Below, piece after piece: positions 36,063 through 47,999 of a DNA stretch of 64,000 nucleotides. Numbering within the stretch: the first letter of the stretch is position 1; each line of letters starts with the position of its first letter. Under the pieces are notes generated by a model. It saw nothing but the letters and a program-made list of their open reading frames with translations, searched no databases and was not told the origin of the DNA. The stretch spans positions 108,827,040 to 108,891,039 of the forward strand of contig OY726564.1 in NCBI GenBank assembly GCA_963383645.1, read 5' to 3'. The position numbers and the translations under genes were made by a program. Source of the stretch: Muscardinus avellanarius (Eukaryota; Chordata; Mammalia; Rodentia; Gliridae).

Positions 36063-37479
36063 AGGTGGCATTTCATTTGGGACTAGAGGAAAAGTTTTCT
36101 TGCAGCTTATCAGGCATATTTTTTTCCCTTTAATCCAAACAAAGTGCATCATATATTGACATTCCCCAAGTAACAGCTCAACTCCTATAGGTGCTTTTTC
36201 TTGTTTTCTTGTAAGCAATGCTGGCTACAGGTTTTTGGAACAGAATAGGACTGTGGTGTTTATTTGCATAGTTGGGTCTCTGTCTGGCTCTCTTTGGGCC
36301 CAAGCATCTTGGGCACCACTTCTCCGAGCCACAGTCTGCATACCTGCAGTTGCTGTCCACCCTGTTCACCCGTGGTCACTGCCACGGGTGTGCAGATTCT
36401 GGTGTTACCAGTTGACTTCGGCAGTTGGAGAGCAGGGCACCAGTCTCGGATTTCATCTCCATCCACATCTTCTGCTGACATAATTCAGGGTTAGATTTGA
36501 CTTCAGATCTTGGACAAGGTCTCAGGACACTTGGTCTTTGTTTCTCTGTCTCTAATGGGGCACCGGTGACCTTGGTGAGCCACTGCCCTCTACGTCTCAG
36601 CTGCCCTTTTGTAAGATCAGGTTAGTTAGACGAGATCGAAGACTTTCCCTGTATGATATTCTGGGGTCCTTTGTTGTGAGCACGGGTGCATCCACATGAG
36701 CTCATGCATGGTGGCCAGCCCTCCTGGGGTCTTGTGAGGCAGGGTGGGGGCCTTATGGACACCCATGTGGCACCAGGGGTCCTACTGCTTTGTGTGGGCT
36801 CTGACCCACGGGATCCTATCCATCTGGCAGACCCTCTCTCTCCCATTCTGCCTCCCTTCTGGCATACTGTAGTTGGCAGCTTCATCAAGCATTTCCTCTT
36901 TGATGTGTCAATGTAGAGGAAGCCCTTCCCACTTTTCAAGAGGGAAAATGAGTGGGATATGTCCTGGCCTGGGGCTCATTCACAGGGCCCACAATAAGCG
37001 TCACTGATGAATGGAAGAGCAGCTGGCCCTGCTGTGCTCTAGGGTGTACATTCTCACTGTGAGTGAAACTGGCTTGGGGTGTGGGTGCAAAAAAATGAAT
37101 TATTTAAAGAATATATAAAGCATGCATATACATATATATTTCTATGTATCTGTAGTATTAAAATTTCATGGTGATTAGGGAACTAAATATCTAAAAAGGC
37201 TGCTTTAGGGGGCCCTTGGGAGGGAAGTGTTGAGGAACTCTGCTCTAGAACCTCAAGGGTTTTGCTCAGTTGTCATAAAGATTCTTTCCTCTCCCCACAA
37301 GGGAGGAAATAATCCTGATGCTGATGGATTGTACGCAGACCCATCTTCCCTCTCCAGGCATTGTTAAGGGGTTAGCCCACTGCTGTGTTCTTCCCAGGGT
37401 GCCACTGTGTAATGCCATGCATCGTGTGTGGGGGGGTGGCCTCCTTGGCCGCCCGGCCGCCTTCACATAGGGGGCAGTA

Positions 37480-37660
37480 GTACAACACAGACCCAGGCTC
37501 CAGTTCCAGCTCCCCTGCTTGTTGGGTGCTTTTGGGTGCTTACTGAATTTTTTTGTGCTTCGGTTTCATCCTCTGTAGAAGAGCGAGGATGGAACCCACC
37601 TCACAATATACAATTCACACAAGATCACCAATGCGCTACCCGTGGTACACAGAAGAGGTG
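37480..37660 (+). mobile_element. MIR
   Basis: GACCCAGGCTCCAGTTCCAG, CTTCGGTTTCATCCTCTGTAG and GGATGGAACCCACCTCACAA follow MIR order. Confidence 0.6.
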
Positions 37661-38249
37661 CGGTCAGCGCAAGTTTCCTCTGTTCTTATACCAACGTTTG
37701 CTTTCTCCCCCTCTCTCCTCTCATAGTAGATAAACATCAGAACTGTTTCCATTAGTCCTGTGGACAATGGGCACATCTGAGATTCAAGTCAGCTGGACCT
37801 TGAGCGTCCGTGCCAAGTCCTAAGCTCCTGATGCTGACAGGTGGGCCACAGGAAGGGACCTCACTCTGTGCTAGGTGGTGCTAATTGCCATCTAATCTGA
37901 AGCCAGAGTTGCTTTCCTTTGTTTAATAATTTACATCTTCTCCAAGAACTCTGAGCCCAAGTTTAACATGATAAAAAAAAGGATGATTGATCTAAATGGC
38001 AACAAAACGAACCTGCAGAAAAATCACCAAGACCCCCTTAGTGGGCTGCCACTCACCGGAGCCCAGGGATGCTGGGTGTGCGCTGGAGACAGGAGGAGGG
38101 TTATGTTCCTGAGATGTTAGGTCTCTGTCAAGCCTGGCTCTGTGGGCGTCCGCAGAACCTGCCTGCTGTGAAGCACGGCAGGACCCCTGGAAATTAGCAC
38201 GTGATAGCAACAGGCCCCAGCGAACACACTGCACTCCATTAATTTAGTT

Positions 38250-38345
38250 TTCTATCCAGCATTTATTGAATAGCTACTACATGCCAGGTGCATTGCTGGG
38301 CTGTGGGCAGTCACAAGGCTGGAGATCTCAAGAGTCCTACTGCTC
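38250..38345 (+). mobile_element. L2 3' end fragment
   Basis: CAGCATTTATTGAATAGCTAC, ATGCCAGGTGCATTGCTGGG. Confidence 0.65.
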
Positions 38346-38504
38346 ACAGTTGGTACAGAAAGAAGACATTAATAGTAAATTGTTTTTCCTCCCTCCCCTG
38401 CCCAGCCTCCCCAAATAGCAACAGGGCAGCATCCCCTTCCAGTGGCTTTCTTTCTCTGTAGCATTTTGAAAAGTTAGGAGTTGGGGAGGGTGAGTGAATA
38501 TTAG

Positions 38505-38960
38505 GGCTTAGATATAAAGTGTCCCCCAAAGCCTCATGTGTTGAAGACTTGGTCCCCAGTGTAACAGGGGCCAGAGGTGGGGCTTTTAGGAAATGATCGG
38601 ATACTGAGGGCCTTAACCTCAGCACTAGACTAATCCATTTGATGAATTAATAATTTAAAAATAGATTATTGGGAGGTAGTGGAAACTGGAGGACACAGGG
38701 CCTTGTTAGAGGAAGTTGGGGGCGTGCTTGGAGGAGTATTGTTTGTGCTCAGACTTTTCCTCTCTCTCTTTGCTTCCTGGGTTCTGTGAGCTGAGCAGCT
38801 CTCCTCTGCCATGACGGTTCTGTCTCCTCAGGCCCAGAGCAATGGAGCCAGCCATCCATGGACTGACCTCTGTAACTGTGAGCCAAGAGAACTCCTTCTT
38901 CCTTTAAGTTGTGTTTTCTAGGCATTTTGGCCACAGCAATGAAAGGCTGACTCACGCAGT
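38505..38960 (+). mobile_element. MaLR-like LTR relic
   Basis: TAAAGTGTCCCCCAAAGCCTC near the start, TCCTTTAAGTTGTGTTTTCTAGG and CACAGCAATGAAAGGCTGAC at the end. Its reverse complement matches the copies at 53.5 and 63.85 kb. Confidence 0.6.
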
Positions 38961-39208
38961 GAGGGGCCAAGACTGGAATGACAGAAATAACCACTTAAGG
39001 CAGTTACACAGTGCCCCGTACTGCGTGCCTAGGTGTTTTGCATATAATATCTCATGAGAGCAGTGTATCTAGGAGGAAGAGAGGCCTGTGGCACATAGGT
39101 ATACCCATATCTGGAGTTTTTGGGGTACCCTTCCTGACCAGACTACAACCAGTTCCACTCTCCATACACTCCCGTCAATTAAAGGCTGTTGCTGTTTAGG
39201 CTTTGACT
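38961..39208 (+). other. Intergenic, unique
   Basis: Short unique stretch before a SINE; nothing recognised. Confidence 0.5.
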
Positions 39209-39384
39209 TCAGCCGGGCGTGGTGGCGCACGCTTGTAATCCCCGCACTTGGGAGGCGGAGACAGGAGGATTGCTCAGGTTTGAAGCCAGCTGCGATGGCT
39301 TAAGGAACTCTGTTTCCAAATAAAAATATAAAAAAATAGGACTGGGATATAGCCCGGAGGGGTAGAAGGGCTCTCAGGAACCCC

Positions 39385-39388
<4 letters not shown>
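39209..39388 (+). mobile_element. B1-dID SINE, young subfamily
   Basis: Sense copy: CCGGGCGTGGTGGCGCACGC, ID half with GGGATATAGCCCGGAGGGGT and GGAACCCCAGTAAC. High CpG content. Confidence 0.9.

Positions 39389-39430
<42 letters not shown>
39389..39430 (+). repeat. (CA)n microsatellite
   Basis: About 21 CA units at the SINE tail. Confidence 0.97.
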
Positions 39431-39435
<5 letters not shown>

Positions 39436-39962
39436 AATAAGCTTTGACTTCATGGGAGAACACATACAAGCTGACAAGCTGAGCTTGACCACCCGAAGGC
39501 TGAAGGAAACCCTCTCTATTTTAGCAAGGCCATGACAGATGTCACTGGTCACACTAAAAAGAAAATAAGCAGATCTTTGTACTTCCTGCTTCTGTGGAAG
39601 GCCCTTGCCCTACAGCTGCATGGCTGCTTCCTGCAGATATCTCTCCCCAGGCAGGTCTTCCCCAGCTCACGAGGACTGAACATCCCATCCACTCACCATC
39701 CTGGCCAGATCACGTTTTCTCCTTGGCATGGGTCATTATCTAAGATAAAGCATTTCACTTCTATTTATTTCATTTTGCTTTTGTTTGTCTCTTCTTCCTA
39801 ACCCCTGTGAAAGGTAAGATTCCCAAGGCCAAGACTTTTGTCATTTCTGTCCCTGATGTATCTTCATCTTTCAGACACGGTTCCTATCTCAGAGCAGGTG
39901 ACCAGTATTTGTCAAACGAATTAATGACTTGATGCTATTAATACGAAACACCTCTCCAGACG
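39431..39962 (+). other. Intergenic, unique
   Basis: Nothing recognised. Confidence 0.5.
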
Positions 39963-39992
39963 TGATGAATTAATAATTTAAAAATAGATTAT
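39963..39992 (+). repeat. 30-bp exact copy of 38640-38669
   Basis: TGATGAATTAATAATTTAAA and the following ATAGATTAT are identical at both places. This copy abuts the 5' end of a SINE that lacks its first bases. Confidence 0.95.
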
Positions 39993-40198
39993 GCCTGTGA
40001 TCCCAGTTCTTAGGAGGCTGAGGCAGGAGGTTCACAGGTTCAAGTCCAGCCTCAGCAACTTATTGCCGACCACCAGGTACCATGTGGGGGTGGCCTCACG
40101 TGGGCAACTGAGATCCTGTTTCAAAACAAAAAGTAACCCAGGGCTGGGGGTGTGGCTCAGAGGCAGAAAGCCCCTGGGTTCGATCCCCAATTAAACTC
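39993..40198 (+). mobile_element. B1-dID SINE, 5'-truncated
   Basis: Begins GCCTGTGATCCCAGTTCTTA, missing about 20 nt of the usual head, with an internal insertion around 40065-40100. The ID half GGGGTGTGGCTCAGAGGCAG is complete. Confidence 0.88.
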
Positions 40199-40304
40199 CG
40201 CTCCACCCCCACCCAAAGACACAACTCTGTGTAGCCTGAGGATGGCGAGAGACCTTCCCACCACGGCGGGGGCAGAGAATATACTGCTCCCTCCTGGATC
40301 TCTT

Positions 40305-40400
40305 CATTCATCATATGTTTACTGTGCAGCTAAGTGGTCCTGATCTGGCGCTCTGGGGAAACAAATACATACAGTTCCTGCTCTCAGAGAACTCAGTCTA
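40305..40400 (+). mobile_element. L2 3' end fragment
   Basis: ATTCATCATATGTTTACTGTG, then CAGTTCCTGCTCTCAGAGAACTC. Confidence 0.6.
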
Positions 40401-40454
40401 CAGAGGAACATGAGACATCAGTACTACTACTAATAGTGCCGATAGCTTGCATTT

Positions 40455-40605
40455 ACGGGGCTTGTACTGTATGCTGGGAGCTGTTCAAAGCATGTTTATA
40501 TATGTTAAGTCTTTCAGCTCGTATGAGCAAACGACGGATTTCTCGTATGCCTGTTTTGCAGGCCAGAAATAGGCCCAGAGGTCCAGAGAGGACACGTATC
40601 TAATT
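40455..40605 (-). mobile_element. MIR
   Basis: Antisense MIR pattern: GGGGCTTGTACTGTATGCTG, then CAGGCCAGAAATAGGCCCAGAGG. Confidence 0.5.
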
Positions 40606-40850
40606 ACAGTTGGTGTGAGGCCGGTTCTGGGAGTGTGAGGGCAGCTTGGGCTTCAGCTGGGTGCTTTATTCTGCAGGTGGGGGGCGAGAGAGAGGGAGCG
40701 AGCCTGGTTTGGAATAGCGCCTCTCTCCTGCTCGGCCCTACTGAGCCTTCCTCTGGGTGCTGTGCGCCTCTTCTAACCCTCCCTCTAGTCCTTCTGCCCT
40801 GTCCTGGCCCCTCCTGAGCTCAGCAAATGCTCCCGCATTCTGAATCGACG

Positions 40851-41890
40851 CCTAGTAATTATAGAGATTTACAGGGACCGTGTGATATTTTGATACACGT
40901 ATACAATGTGTAATGATCAAATTAGAATAATTAGCATCTCTATCACCTCATGCACTTATCATTTCTTTGTGCTGGGAACATTCAAAATTCTCTCTTCTAG
41001 CTATTTTGAAATAAAACAGTTGATTGCTAACTGTTGTCACCCTACTGTGCTGAAATACACGAGAACTTATTCCTCCTGGCTGGCGGTGTTGTGGTACTCA
41101 GTACCTCGCCTCTCTCAGTCCCCATCTCCTCCCAGCCTCTTCGCGCCTTCGATGACCTCTGCTCTTTGCTCTCCTACTACGAGATGGATTTTGTCAACCT
41201 CCACATAGGAGTGACATCTTGCAGTACTTGTCTCTCTGTGCCTGGCTTATTTCCCTTAACACGCTGTCCTCCACTTCCGTCCACATTGCCATAAATGATG
41301 GGATTTCCTTCTTTTTTATGGATGAGTAGTATTCCACTGTGTGCATGCATTACTTCTTCCTCATCCATTCATCTGTCGATAGGCACCTTGATTGTTTCCA
41401 TGTCTTGGCTCTTGTGAATAAACAGGGGAGTGGAGATATATCTTTGATACTGATGTACTTTGATGTTGACTGCATTTCCTTTGGACATATTCCCAGTTGT
41501 GAGATTGCTAGATCATATGGTAGTTCTATTTTTAATGGTTTGAGAAGCTTCCATACTGTTTTGTCTTAATGGCGGCACTAATTTGCATCCCCACTAATTG
41601 TGTGTGAGAGTTCTTTCTCCACATCTGTTTTGGCATTTATTATTTTTTGTAGTTTTGATGATAGCCATTATTTTTGGGTAGGCATCGGGGATTGAAGCCC
41701 AGGGGCATTCTACCTCTGAGCTACACCCCAAACCCTATATTATTTTTATTTTGAAACAGGGTACCACTAAGTTGCTGAGGGCCTCACTAAGTTTCTGATC
41801 TGGCCTCAAACCTGCAATCCTCCTGTCTTAGCTTCCCAAGTACTGGGATTACAGGTGTGTGCCACTATGCCTGGCTTGATGATAGTTATT
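40851..41890 (-). mobile_element. L1 3' part (old), interrupted by a SINE
   Basis: Antisense L1: TTTATGGATGAGTAGTATTCC, TTGTTTCCATGTCTTGGCTC, GATCATATGGTAGTTCTATT, CTAATTTGCATCCCCACTAA, CTCCACATCTGTTTTGGCAT. Broken by a SINE at 41674-41876. Confidence 0.85.
41674..41876 (-). mobile_element. B1-dID SINE
   Basis: Antisense copy. The flanks TGATGATAGCCATT and TGATGATAGTTATT fit a diverged target-site duplication inside the L1. Confidence 0.88.
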
Positions 41891-42544
41891 ATAACCAGGC
41901 CTCCTGCTATTTTGATCTGGGGTCTGCAGACCCCTCTGGCATTCTATAGCCTGGGGTGGGGTGGGGTGGGTGGCTCAGCCCAGATTTCTGAATTCCCGAC
42001 CCCGCGCTCTCAAAGCTGTGATCTCAGACAGGGCTTTGGATCCCGCTGTCCCTCTATGTGAGGGAAGAGACCAGATTCTGCAAGGGCTCACTTTGTAGAA
42101 GCCCACAAAGCTCTGCATTTACTGAAAGGCTGTTTTGAGAGTCTTCAGATGGAGGAAGTTTAATACCTACCACCCTCTCACCTTGTCTCCTCCACTCTCA
42201 GTCCCTTCCAAATTATGGGTGACCATCCTCTGTGCTTCAAAACTCCAGGAGGTCACTTGTCTTCCTCACCTAATGAAGTGTTGCAGAAAACAGTCTTCCA
42301 TTACTTGCAAAAGTGTGACGGGAACATGAATATTAATAACTCCCGCGGGTTCCCTGCAAACATCCATCACTGTGGCTTAGAAGGCTCGTTCTGACTTGCT
42401 TGGCATGAGGGTAACTGCTCAGCAGAGCAATAATCAAGCATTCATAAACTCAGCTTAGGCAGAGCTCTACCCAGGGCTGTGAACTTCAGTGCTCCAGCAG
42501 GGCCGAGAGAGGAACGTGCTCTCCTCCACCTGCAGCAAGATCAC
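41891..42544 (+). other. Intergenic, unique
   Basis: Nothing recognised except a short GGGGT run at about 41953-41970. Confidence 0.55.
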
Positions 42545-42637
42545 CCTCCTCCTCCTCCTCCTCCTCCTCCTCCTCCTCCTCCTCCTCCTCCTCCTCCTTC
42601 TTCTTCTTCTTCTTCTTCTTCTTCTTCTTTTTCTTCT
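42545..42637 (+). repeat. Compound (CTC)n(CTT)n microsatellite
   Basis: About 18 CTC units switching to about 12 CTT units, next to the A-tail side of an antisense SINE. Confidence 0.97.
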
Positions 42638-42834
42638 GGTACTGGGGATGGAAACCAGAGGAATTTTACCTCTGAGTTACACCCCCATTCCTATTTTATA
42701 TTCTTTACTTTGAAACAGGGTCTCACCGAGTTGCAAGGGGCCTCACTAAGTAGCTGAGATGTCTGCAAACCGTGATCCTCCTGTCTCAGCCTCCCAAGTG
42801 CTGGGATGACAAGTGTGCGCCACCACATCTGGCT
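42638..42834 (-). mobile_element. B1-dID SINE
   Basis: GGTACTGGGGATGGAAACCA to GTGTGCGCCACCACATCTGG. The dimer structure is complete. Confidence 0.9.
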
Positions 42835-44345
42835 TCACTTCCTCATTTCCTCTGGACACAGAGCCTGACAGATGCACCAGGACCCACTGCACCTGGAGCA
42901 GGGGTTCCTCTTTACCAGAAGGGACGTTCTCATCCATGTTGGCGATCAGGTGCTCCAGGTCTGGCCGAGTCAGGTTGGAGTGATGCTGGGATCCTGAGAT
43001 GGATGTCTTGGTCCAACTCAGCATCTCAGAACCCCAGGGCTCAGGGATGATTGTTTTGGGTAAGTTGAGATCACAACAGGAGGACGAGTAGTTCCAAATG
43101 ATTGAAAGAGTGTGGAAGTGGAGGATCTGGAGAGAATGGCTTCTCTTGGAAAACCCCGGGGGAAGGAATATCAGGACCATGTGCCCCGGGTCCTTTAGTC
43201 AGGGTTTTCACTGAAATATTCATTACTAACATATTCAGAAAGTCCTTTCCTCCTGGAATCTTGCCATCATGGGCCATTTTTCTGCCCCCTAGGTCTCAGC
43301 ATCTCACAGGGTTGACCCGATTTGTGATAGGAGTTAGGGGGTTCATAAGATTCTCATCTCAGGCAGATGCTTTCTAGGAAAATGTAGCCCCAGAATGTGA
43401 AGGACATTGTTGGCAGGGCTGCAGGATGGATAGACTGCAAGCAGAATGGAGGGCCTGGTGTAGAGAGACGACCGGGCCTGTGTCCTGGGCCCTTTTGCAC
43501 TAGGATCCCCGTGTACTACTTTGGAGGGTGAGCTCCTGATTTGATGGCTGTTCAAGAGCATAAGAGCCCAGACCCCCTACCTGAAAAGCCCCTGTTGAAA
43601 TTTATTTTGATCTGTAATGTACATGACTTTTCATTTTCTTTTTTCCTATTTAAGACTTTAAAAAACATCCATAACTCTAGCACACAAAACTAAAATATCT
43701 TTCAGATTTTCTAGAGGAAAAATATGTTCTTAGGAATGTCAATGGGATCAGGGTAACAGTTCTGCTGCTTTACTTTAGGTCGTTCATGAGAGCTATAGCA
43801 GGTAATGAATACGCTCGTCTTCTTGGGTAGCAGGAGGCAGCGCACTTCTACTGTACGGTTAGCAGTGGTGGGGAGACCTCTGACATTTGTTCCAGCTGTT
43901 GGATTTTCTTATAGTGCAGTTGGAATTCCAACTACAGTTTCAGACCATGCACCAGATCAGGCCATGCAAATGGAAGCCATTGAAACACTGCCGGCTTTCT
44001 CCTACAGCACTCTCAGGAGACCATTCCCTGACCCCCAACGGAGTTCCGCTGGCCGATGCTCCAGGAGATCTGCAGCCAGGTCTGCATGGTGGATCCTCGT
44101 CCTGAGATTTGTTAGCTGTGTGATTCTTTCCCTTCTGAGCTTCAGTTTTTCCATCTGTAAAATGAAAATAAAAATAGTAAGTTGTCTTTTGACCATATAG
44201 AATCGCCTCAGAGATACTGTGAAACTCTGTGTATCTATATCACCATTGCTATTATGAGAAATAGTCTTTAAAGACTTTGTGTGTATGGATAAAGGGTTGT
44301 TGTTTCTGTTGGCAATTGTATAGGAATAGAGTCAGTCAAACTTTT
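42835..44345 (+). other. Intergenic, mostly unique
   Basis: About 1.5 kb. A MIR at 44085-44180 is the only repeat recognised. Confidence 0.55.
44085..44180 (+). mobile_element. MIR
   Basis: TTGTTAGCTGTGTGATTCTT, GAGCTTCAGTTTTTCCATCT, GTAAAATGAAAATAAAAATAG. Confidence 0.7.
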
Positions 44346-44560
44346 ACTTTTTTTTGTGTGTGGGTCTGGGGATGGAACCCAGGGACATTCTACCTCCGAG
44401 CTATACCCCCTGTCCTATTTTTTATTCTTTATTTTGAAACTGGGTCTCACTGAGTTGCGGCAGGCCTCACTAAATAGCTGAGGCTGTCCGTGAACCGCGA
44501 TCCTCCTGTCTCAGCCTCCCGAATGCTGGGATTACAAGCGTGCGCCACCACGCCCAGCTA
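44346..44560 (-). mobile_element. B1-dID SINE
   Basis: Antisense: GGTCTGGGGATGGAACCCAG, full linker, GCGTGCGCCACCACGCCCAG. Retains CpGs although it has the type-1 ID half. Confidence 0.9.
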
Positions 44561-45715
44561 TCAAACTTTTTCTAAGAGTATCCAAAAAAATTTTTTTTGG
44601 AAAAGTAGTCTTTGAAAATATCCTTGACAGGTATTGGTTATGAACTGTGTGCAACAGGGAAAGCAGGGGACTCCTTCCAGCCAAAAAGGAAAAAAAAAAA
44701 AAAACAAAACAAACCCTGACATGAGGATTGCAACTCTCATGTTGCCTATGTATTAAACATCTATTCTTCCATTACTTCTTTCGCCTTTATAGAAGAACCT
44801 TATTTTGTTCATAGACCCACCCTTCTTCATCACGACTAAATCATAAATGCTGGTGGTTTAGCAAGCCTTCCAGGTGATTTTGATGTATATCAGAGTAGGG
44901 GACCCATGGGCTTAGACACACCGAGAAGAAACAGGCAAAAAGAGGACCAGCACCTGAGACCCGGATGCTGTCACTGAGTTAGCAAATAGCGCGAAGCTGC
45001 TCACTGCCTGTTTGCGGACTCGGTTGCAGGTGTGTCCTTCCGTCATCTCATTTGCGACCTCTTCATTTCCTCCCTCTTAGTGTCTCCAGTGGGCCAATGC
45101 CTAGCAACTCTTCCTGTAAACATCACCTCCTGTGGTTCTGAGTCCGCCTCTTTCCCTGGGACCAGGTCCCCAAGGACTCGTCAGCATTCATGATGGAACA
45201 ACAGAAAACCCTGAGCTTCCGTCTTGAGGTGCTCAAGGTTAGGGTGGTGCTACCCCACAGAAAGACAGCTCAAGCCACAAATGCAAGCCACAGGTGTGAA
45301 GGCAAGTTCTCAGGGACCGCATGAAGGAAGCAAAGTGAGATAGTGATATGAATTCTAATAATACATTTGACCTCTCCTGGTGGTCTTCCACCAGCAGACT
45401 TTGCCCTCAGGGGACCTTCGCTGCAATCTGAGTATGTCAGTGTCAATGTCGTAGGCAATTTTGGTTGTCACAACTGAGAGGGTGTGAGTGGCAAATGGCT
45501 AGGGAAGCAGCTAAATCACCTCCAATGTACAGAAGAGCAGCCTCACACAGTAAAGAATTATCTGGCCCAAGAAGTCAGTGGTGCTGAGGTCAAGAAAACC
45601 TGATTTAACTCAGTAGATCAAGAAACCCTGATTTAACTCATTACATCCATGGCATTATTATTTTAACAGCTAATCAAATATAAAACATTATTATTATTAT
45701 TATTGTTTATTATTA
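44561..45715 (+). other. Intergenic, unique
   Basis: Includes a short poly-A at about 44690-44704. Nothing else recognised. Confidence 0.55.
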
Positions 45716-45902
45716 CTAGTTGGTACTAGGGATTGAACTCAAGGACATTTTACCTCTAACCTACACCATGCCCTTTTTATTTTTTTGTTTAGAAACAGGG
45801 TTTTGCTAGACTCACTACATTTCTGAGGCTGTCCTCCACCCTGCGATCCTCCTGTCTTGGCCTCCCAACTACTGGGATTACAGGCCTGTACCATACTCAG
45901 CT
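45716..45902 (-). mobile_element. B1-dID SINE, diverged
   Basis: GGTACTAGGGATTGAACTCA, TTTAGAAACAGGGTTTTGCT, CCTGTACCATACTCAGC. Old copy. Confidence 0.85.
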
Positions 45903-45945
45903 TATAAAACATTAGTTCTGATTGTTTATGTTTATTTCACTCTGG

Positions 45946-46146
45946 GTTTTTTTTTTTTTTTTGGTGGTACTGGGGTTCCTGGAAGCCCTTCTGCCTCCGG
46001 GCTACACTCCCAGACCTATTTTTACATTTTTATTTGGAAACAGGGTCTCCTAAGCCAGCGCGCGCAGCTGGCTTCGAACCTGCGTGATCCTCCTGTCTCT
46101 GCCTCCCAAGCGCGGGGATTACAAGCGTGCGCCACCACGCCCGGCT
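45946..46146 (-). mobile_element. B1-dID SINE, young subfamily
   Basis: GGTGGTACTGGGGTTCCTGG, CCAGCGCGCGCAGCTGGCTT, AGCGTGCGCCACCACGCCCG. Among the best preserved copies here. Confidence 0.92.
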
Positions 46147-46599
46147 CACTCTAAGTTTTAAAATCTGGTGTTCGTCTCAACTTACATTGCATCTCAGTTC
46201 AGAGTAGCCATGTCCAACTGCTTAGTTATCACACAGGGCTAGCAGTTACTGTATTGGGCACCACAGGTGTATGGAATGTATAGTTCAAGTTTAGGAGGTC
46301 TCTGTGACCACCCCATATTTTCTGGGCAGAGCAAATATAGCTAGAAGCAAAGTTATCTGGGTGAGGTCAAAGTTCTATTACCCTTAAGAGGCCCACACGC
46401 TAAGGAATTGGGTCAAAGATTGCTTGGGGTCTTTCTAATTATTAAATAGGTAAGGATACAGGTATATTTAGAGCAATACCCATACAACCTTCATATTCTC
46501 TTTCTGCAAAATTCCATCAAGCAGATGTGCTTTCTTATCCCCTTGAGGTAAAGGTCAACAAACCCCATTGGAAAGATTCCCGAGAGAGCAAGTTGGCTT

Positions 46600-46900
46600 C
46601 GGTGCAGCTCTGAGGATTTAGATATCGATCGCTAAAGCTTTCATGTAGTTAAAACAAGCAGCCAAGCAGCTCCCTCTGCCTCCTCCAAAACACTCTAACA
46701 TTTTCCCCTTCTGAAAAATGAAAAATAAAGGTTTTTAGGTTAAAAAGAAGGTGATCACGCAGCAATCAGAGTTTTAGAACCATCCAAACTGACCTGGGCG
46801 CAACACGCTTGGTTTGTAATCCCCAATTTGAAGGCTGCGCAGCATCTCATTAGTGTGCAGTCTCAGCACAGATAATTCTGTACTGAGTAATTAAATGTGA
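46600..46900 (+). promoter_or_regulatory. Candidate conserved non-coding element
   Basis: Repeat-free, with GATATCGATCGCTAAAGC, GTGATCACGCAGCAATCAG, GGGCGCAACACGC, GGCTGCGCAGCATCTCATTAG and GAGTAATTAAATG. The mix of retained CpGs and homeobox-like cores prompted the flag. Conservation not tested. Confidence 0.3.
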
Positions 46901-47544
46901 CATAGAAGCAGGCAAACGGATTAGCGACCACCCAGGGGTCCCCGTGAGGGGCCTTTCCTGTCTCTGCCCATGAGGGAAGATGAGAGCCTTCACAGAACTC
47001 TTTGAGCGGGAGGCGGGTGCAGAGGCCAGGTAAGATTCCACGCATGATCCGTGGCCAGGGCGATGTGCCAGTGGGCGTGGAGGTGAGGGTCAGAGAGGGC
47101 GACTGAGGGAAGCTGGACCAGTCTACCAAGCACGGGGTTATTGTTGGCCCTTCTTGCTCATGTGAGAATCCGTGCTGAGCTTTCCAGCTGCCCTTTACAC
47201 CCTTTCATGAGAGGAGAGCTGGTCTGTGTTGACTTTAAGTCAGGCTGGAGAATGCTGCCTAGTATTCCAGAGCTTTCTGAAACCTGAGCGTAGCTGACAA
47301 GGCCAGGCTTTGTCTGAAACGAAGGGAGACGACAGGAGCGTTTTATCACTTTTACAGTGTCAACAAGACACCTGTTTTCTTAGAGTCGAAGGCTTGGACA
47401 GGGACTCGTGTAGTTTACCTTTCTGCTTCCAGGAAGGCTCTCACTCAGCTTTTCACACACCGAAAAATATCTACCCTACCTTTCAAAGACCACAAGGGAA
47501 TGAGTTTATAAAATCTTTTTGGAAACAAACTCAATTTCTTGTCA

Positions 47545-47645
47545 GCTCTCAGTCAACATACATTGAGCCCGATTCTGTGCTAGAAATTAGGAGCCAAGAG
47601 ATTAAAGGAAGACAGAGCTTTTGCTTTTAAGGAGCTCATGAGAGG
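47545..47645 (+). mobile_element. L2 3' end fragment
   Basis: CAGTCAACATACATTGAGCC, GCTTTTGCTTTTAAGGAGCTC. Confidence 0.6.
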
Positions 47646-47999
47646 GGTGAGCAGATCCGGGATCACGGGAACCAAGTGAATGGCACAGCACTGGGGCCTG
47701 AAGTTGGGAAGAAGCTGAGTTGGGGCCAGGGTGCAGAGGGAAGACTTCCCATCGTCGGTGAAATTGGGCTGGTCTCCTGGGGTTGGACAGATGGGGAAGC
47801 CAGGAGCGAGGAAGTTCTATCTCAGGCTCGTCCTCCCTCTGCACCCCTTTTTAATGTCAGTGAATAAAATATTCCAGCACAATGCAAGGGACAGCAGCCA
47901 CGAAGGTAAAGCAGGCTTGGTCCTCTAGAAACTCACATGGACTAATGCAAATTCCCAGACACTTCTTTCATGGAGAGGTGGCTCCTGAATCACTTGCTC

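Larger units (their letters stand above)
36063..38500 (+). other. Intergenic, mostly unique
   Basis: About 2.4 kb with a MIR at 37480-37660 and an L2 end at 38250-38345. No coding exon recognised. An ATTTGCAT octamer lies near 36261. Confidence 0.55.
40199..40850 (+). other. Intergenic with L2 and MIR remnants
   Basis: An L2-like end at 40305-40400 and an antisense MIR at 40455-40605; the rest is unique. Confidence 0.55.

Noticed and set aside
42545..42637. CRISPR-like or coding repeat
   Set aside because: It is a simple trinucleotide microsatellite with no spacers.
43805..44200. 131-aa open frame
   Set aside because: No family resemblance, overlaps a MIR, no exon borders of quality and no neighbours to join.
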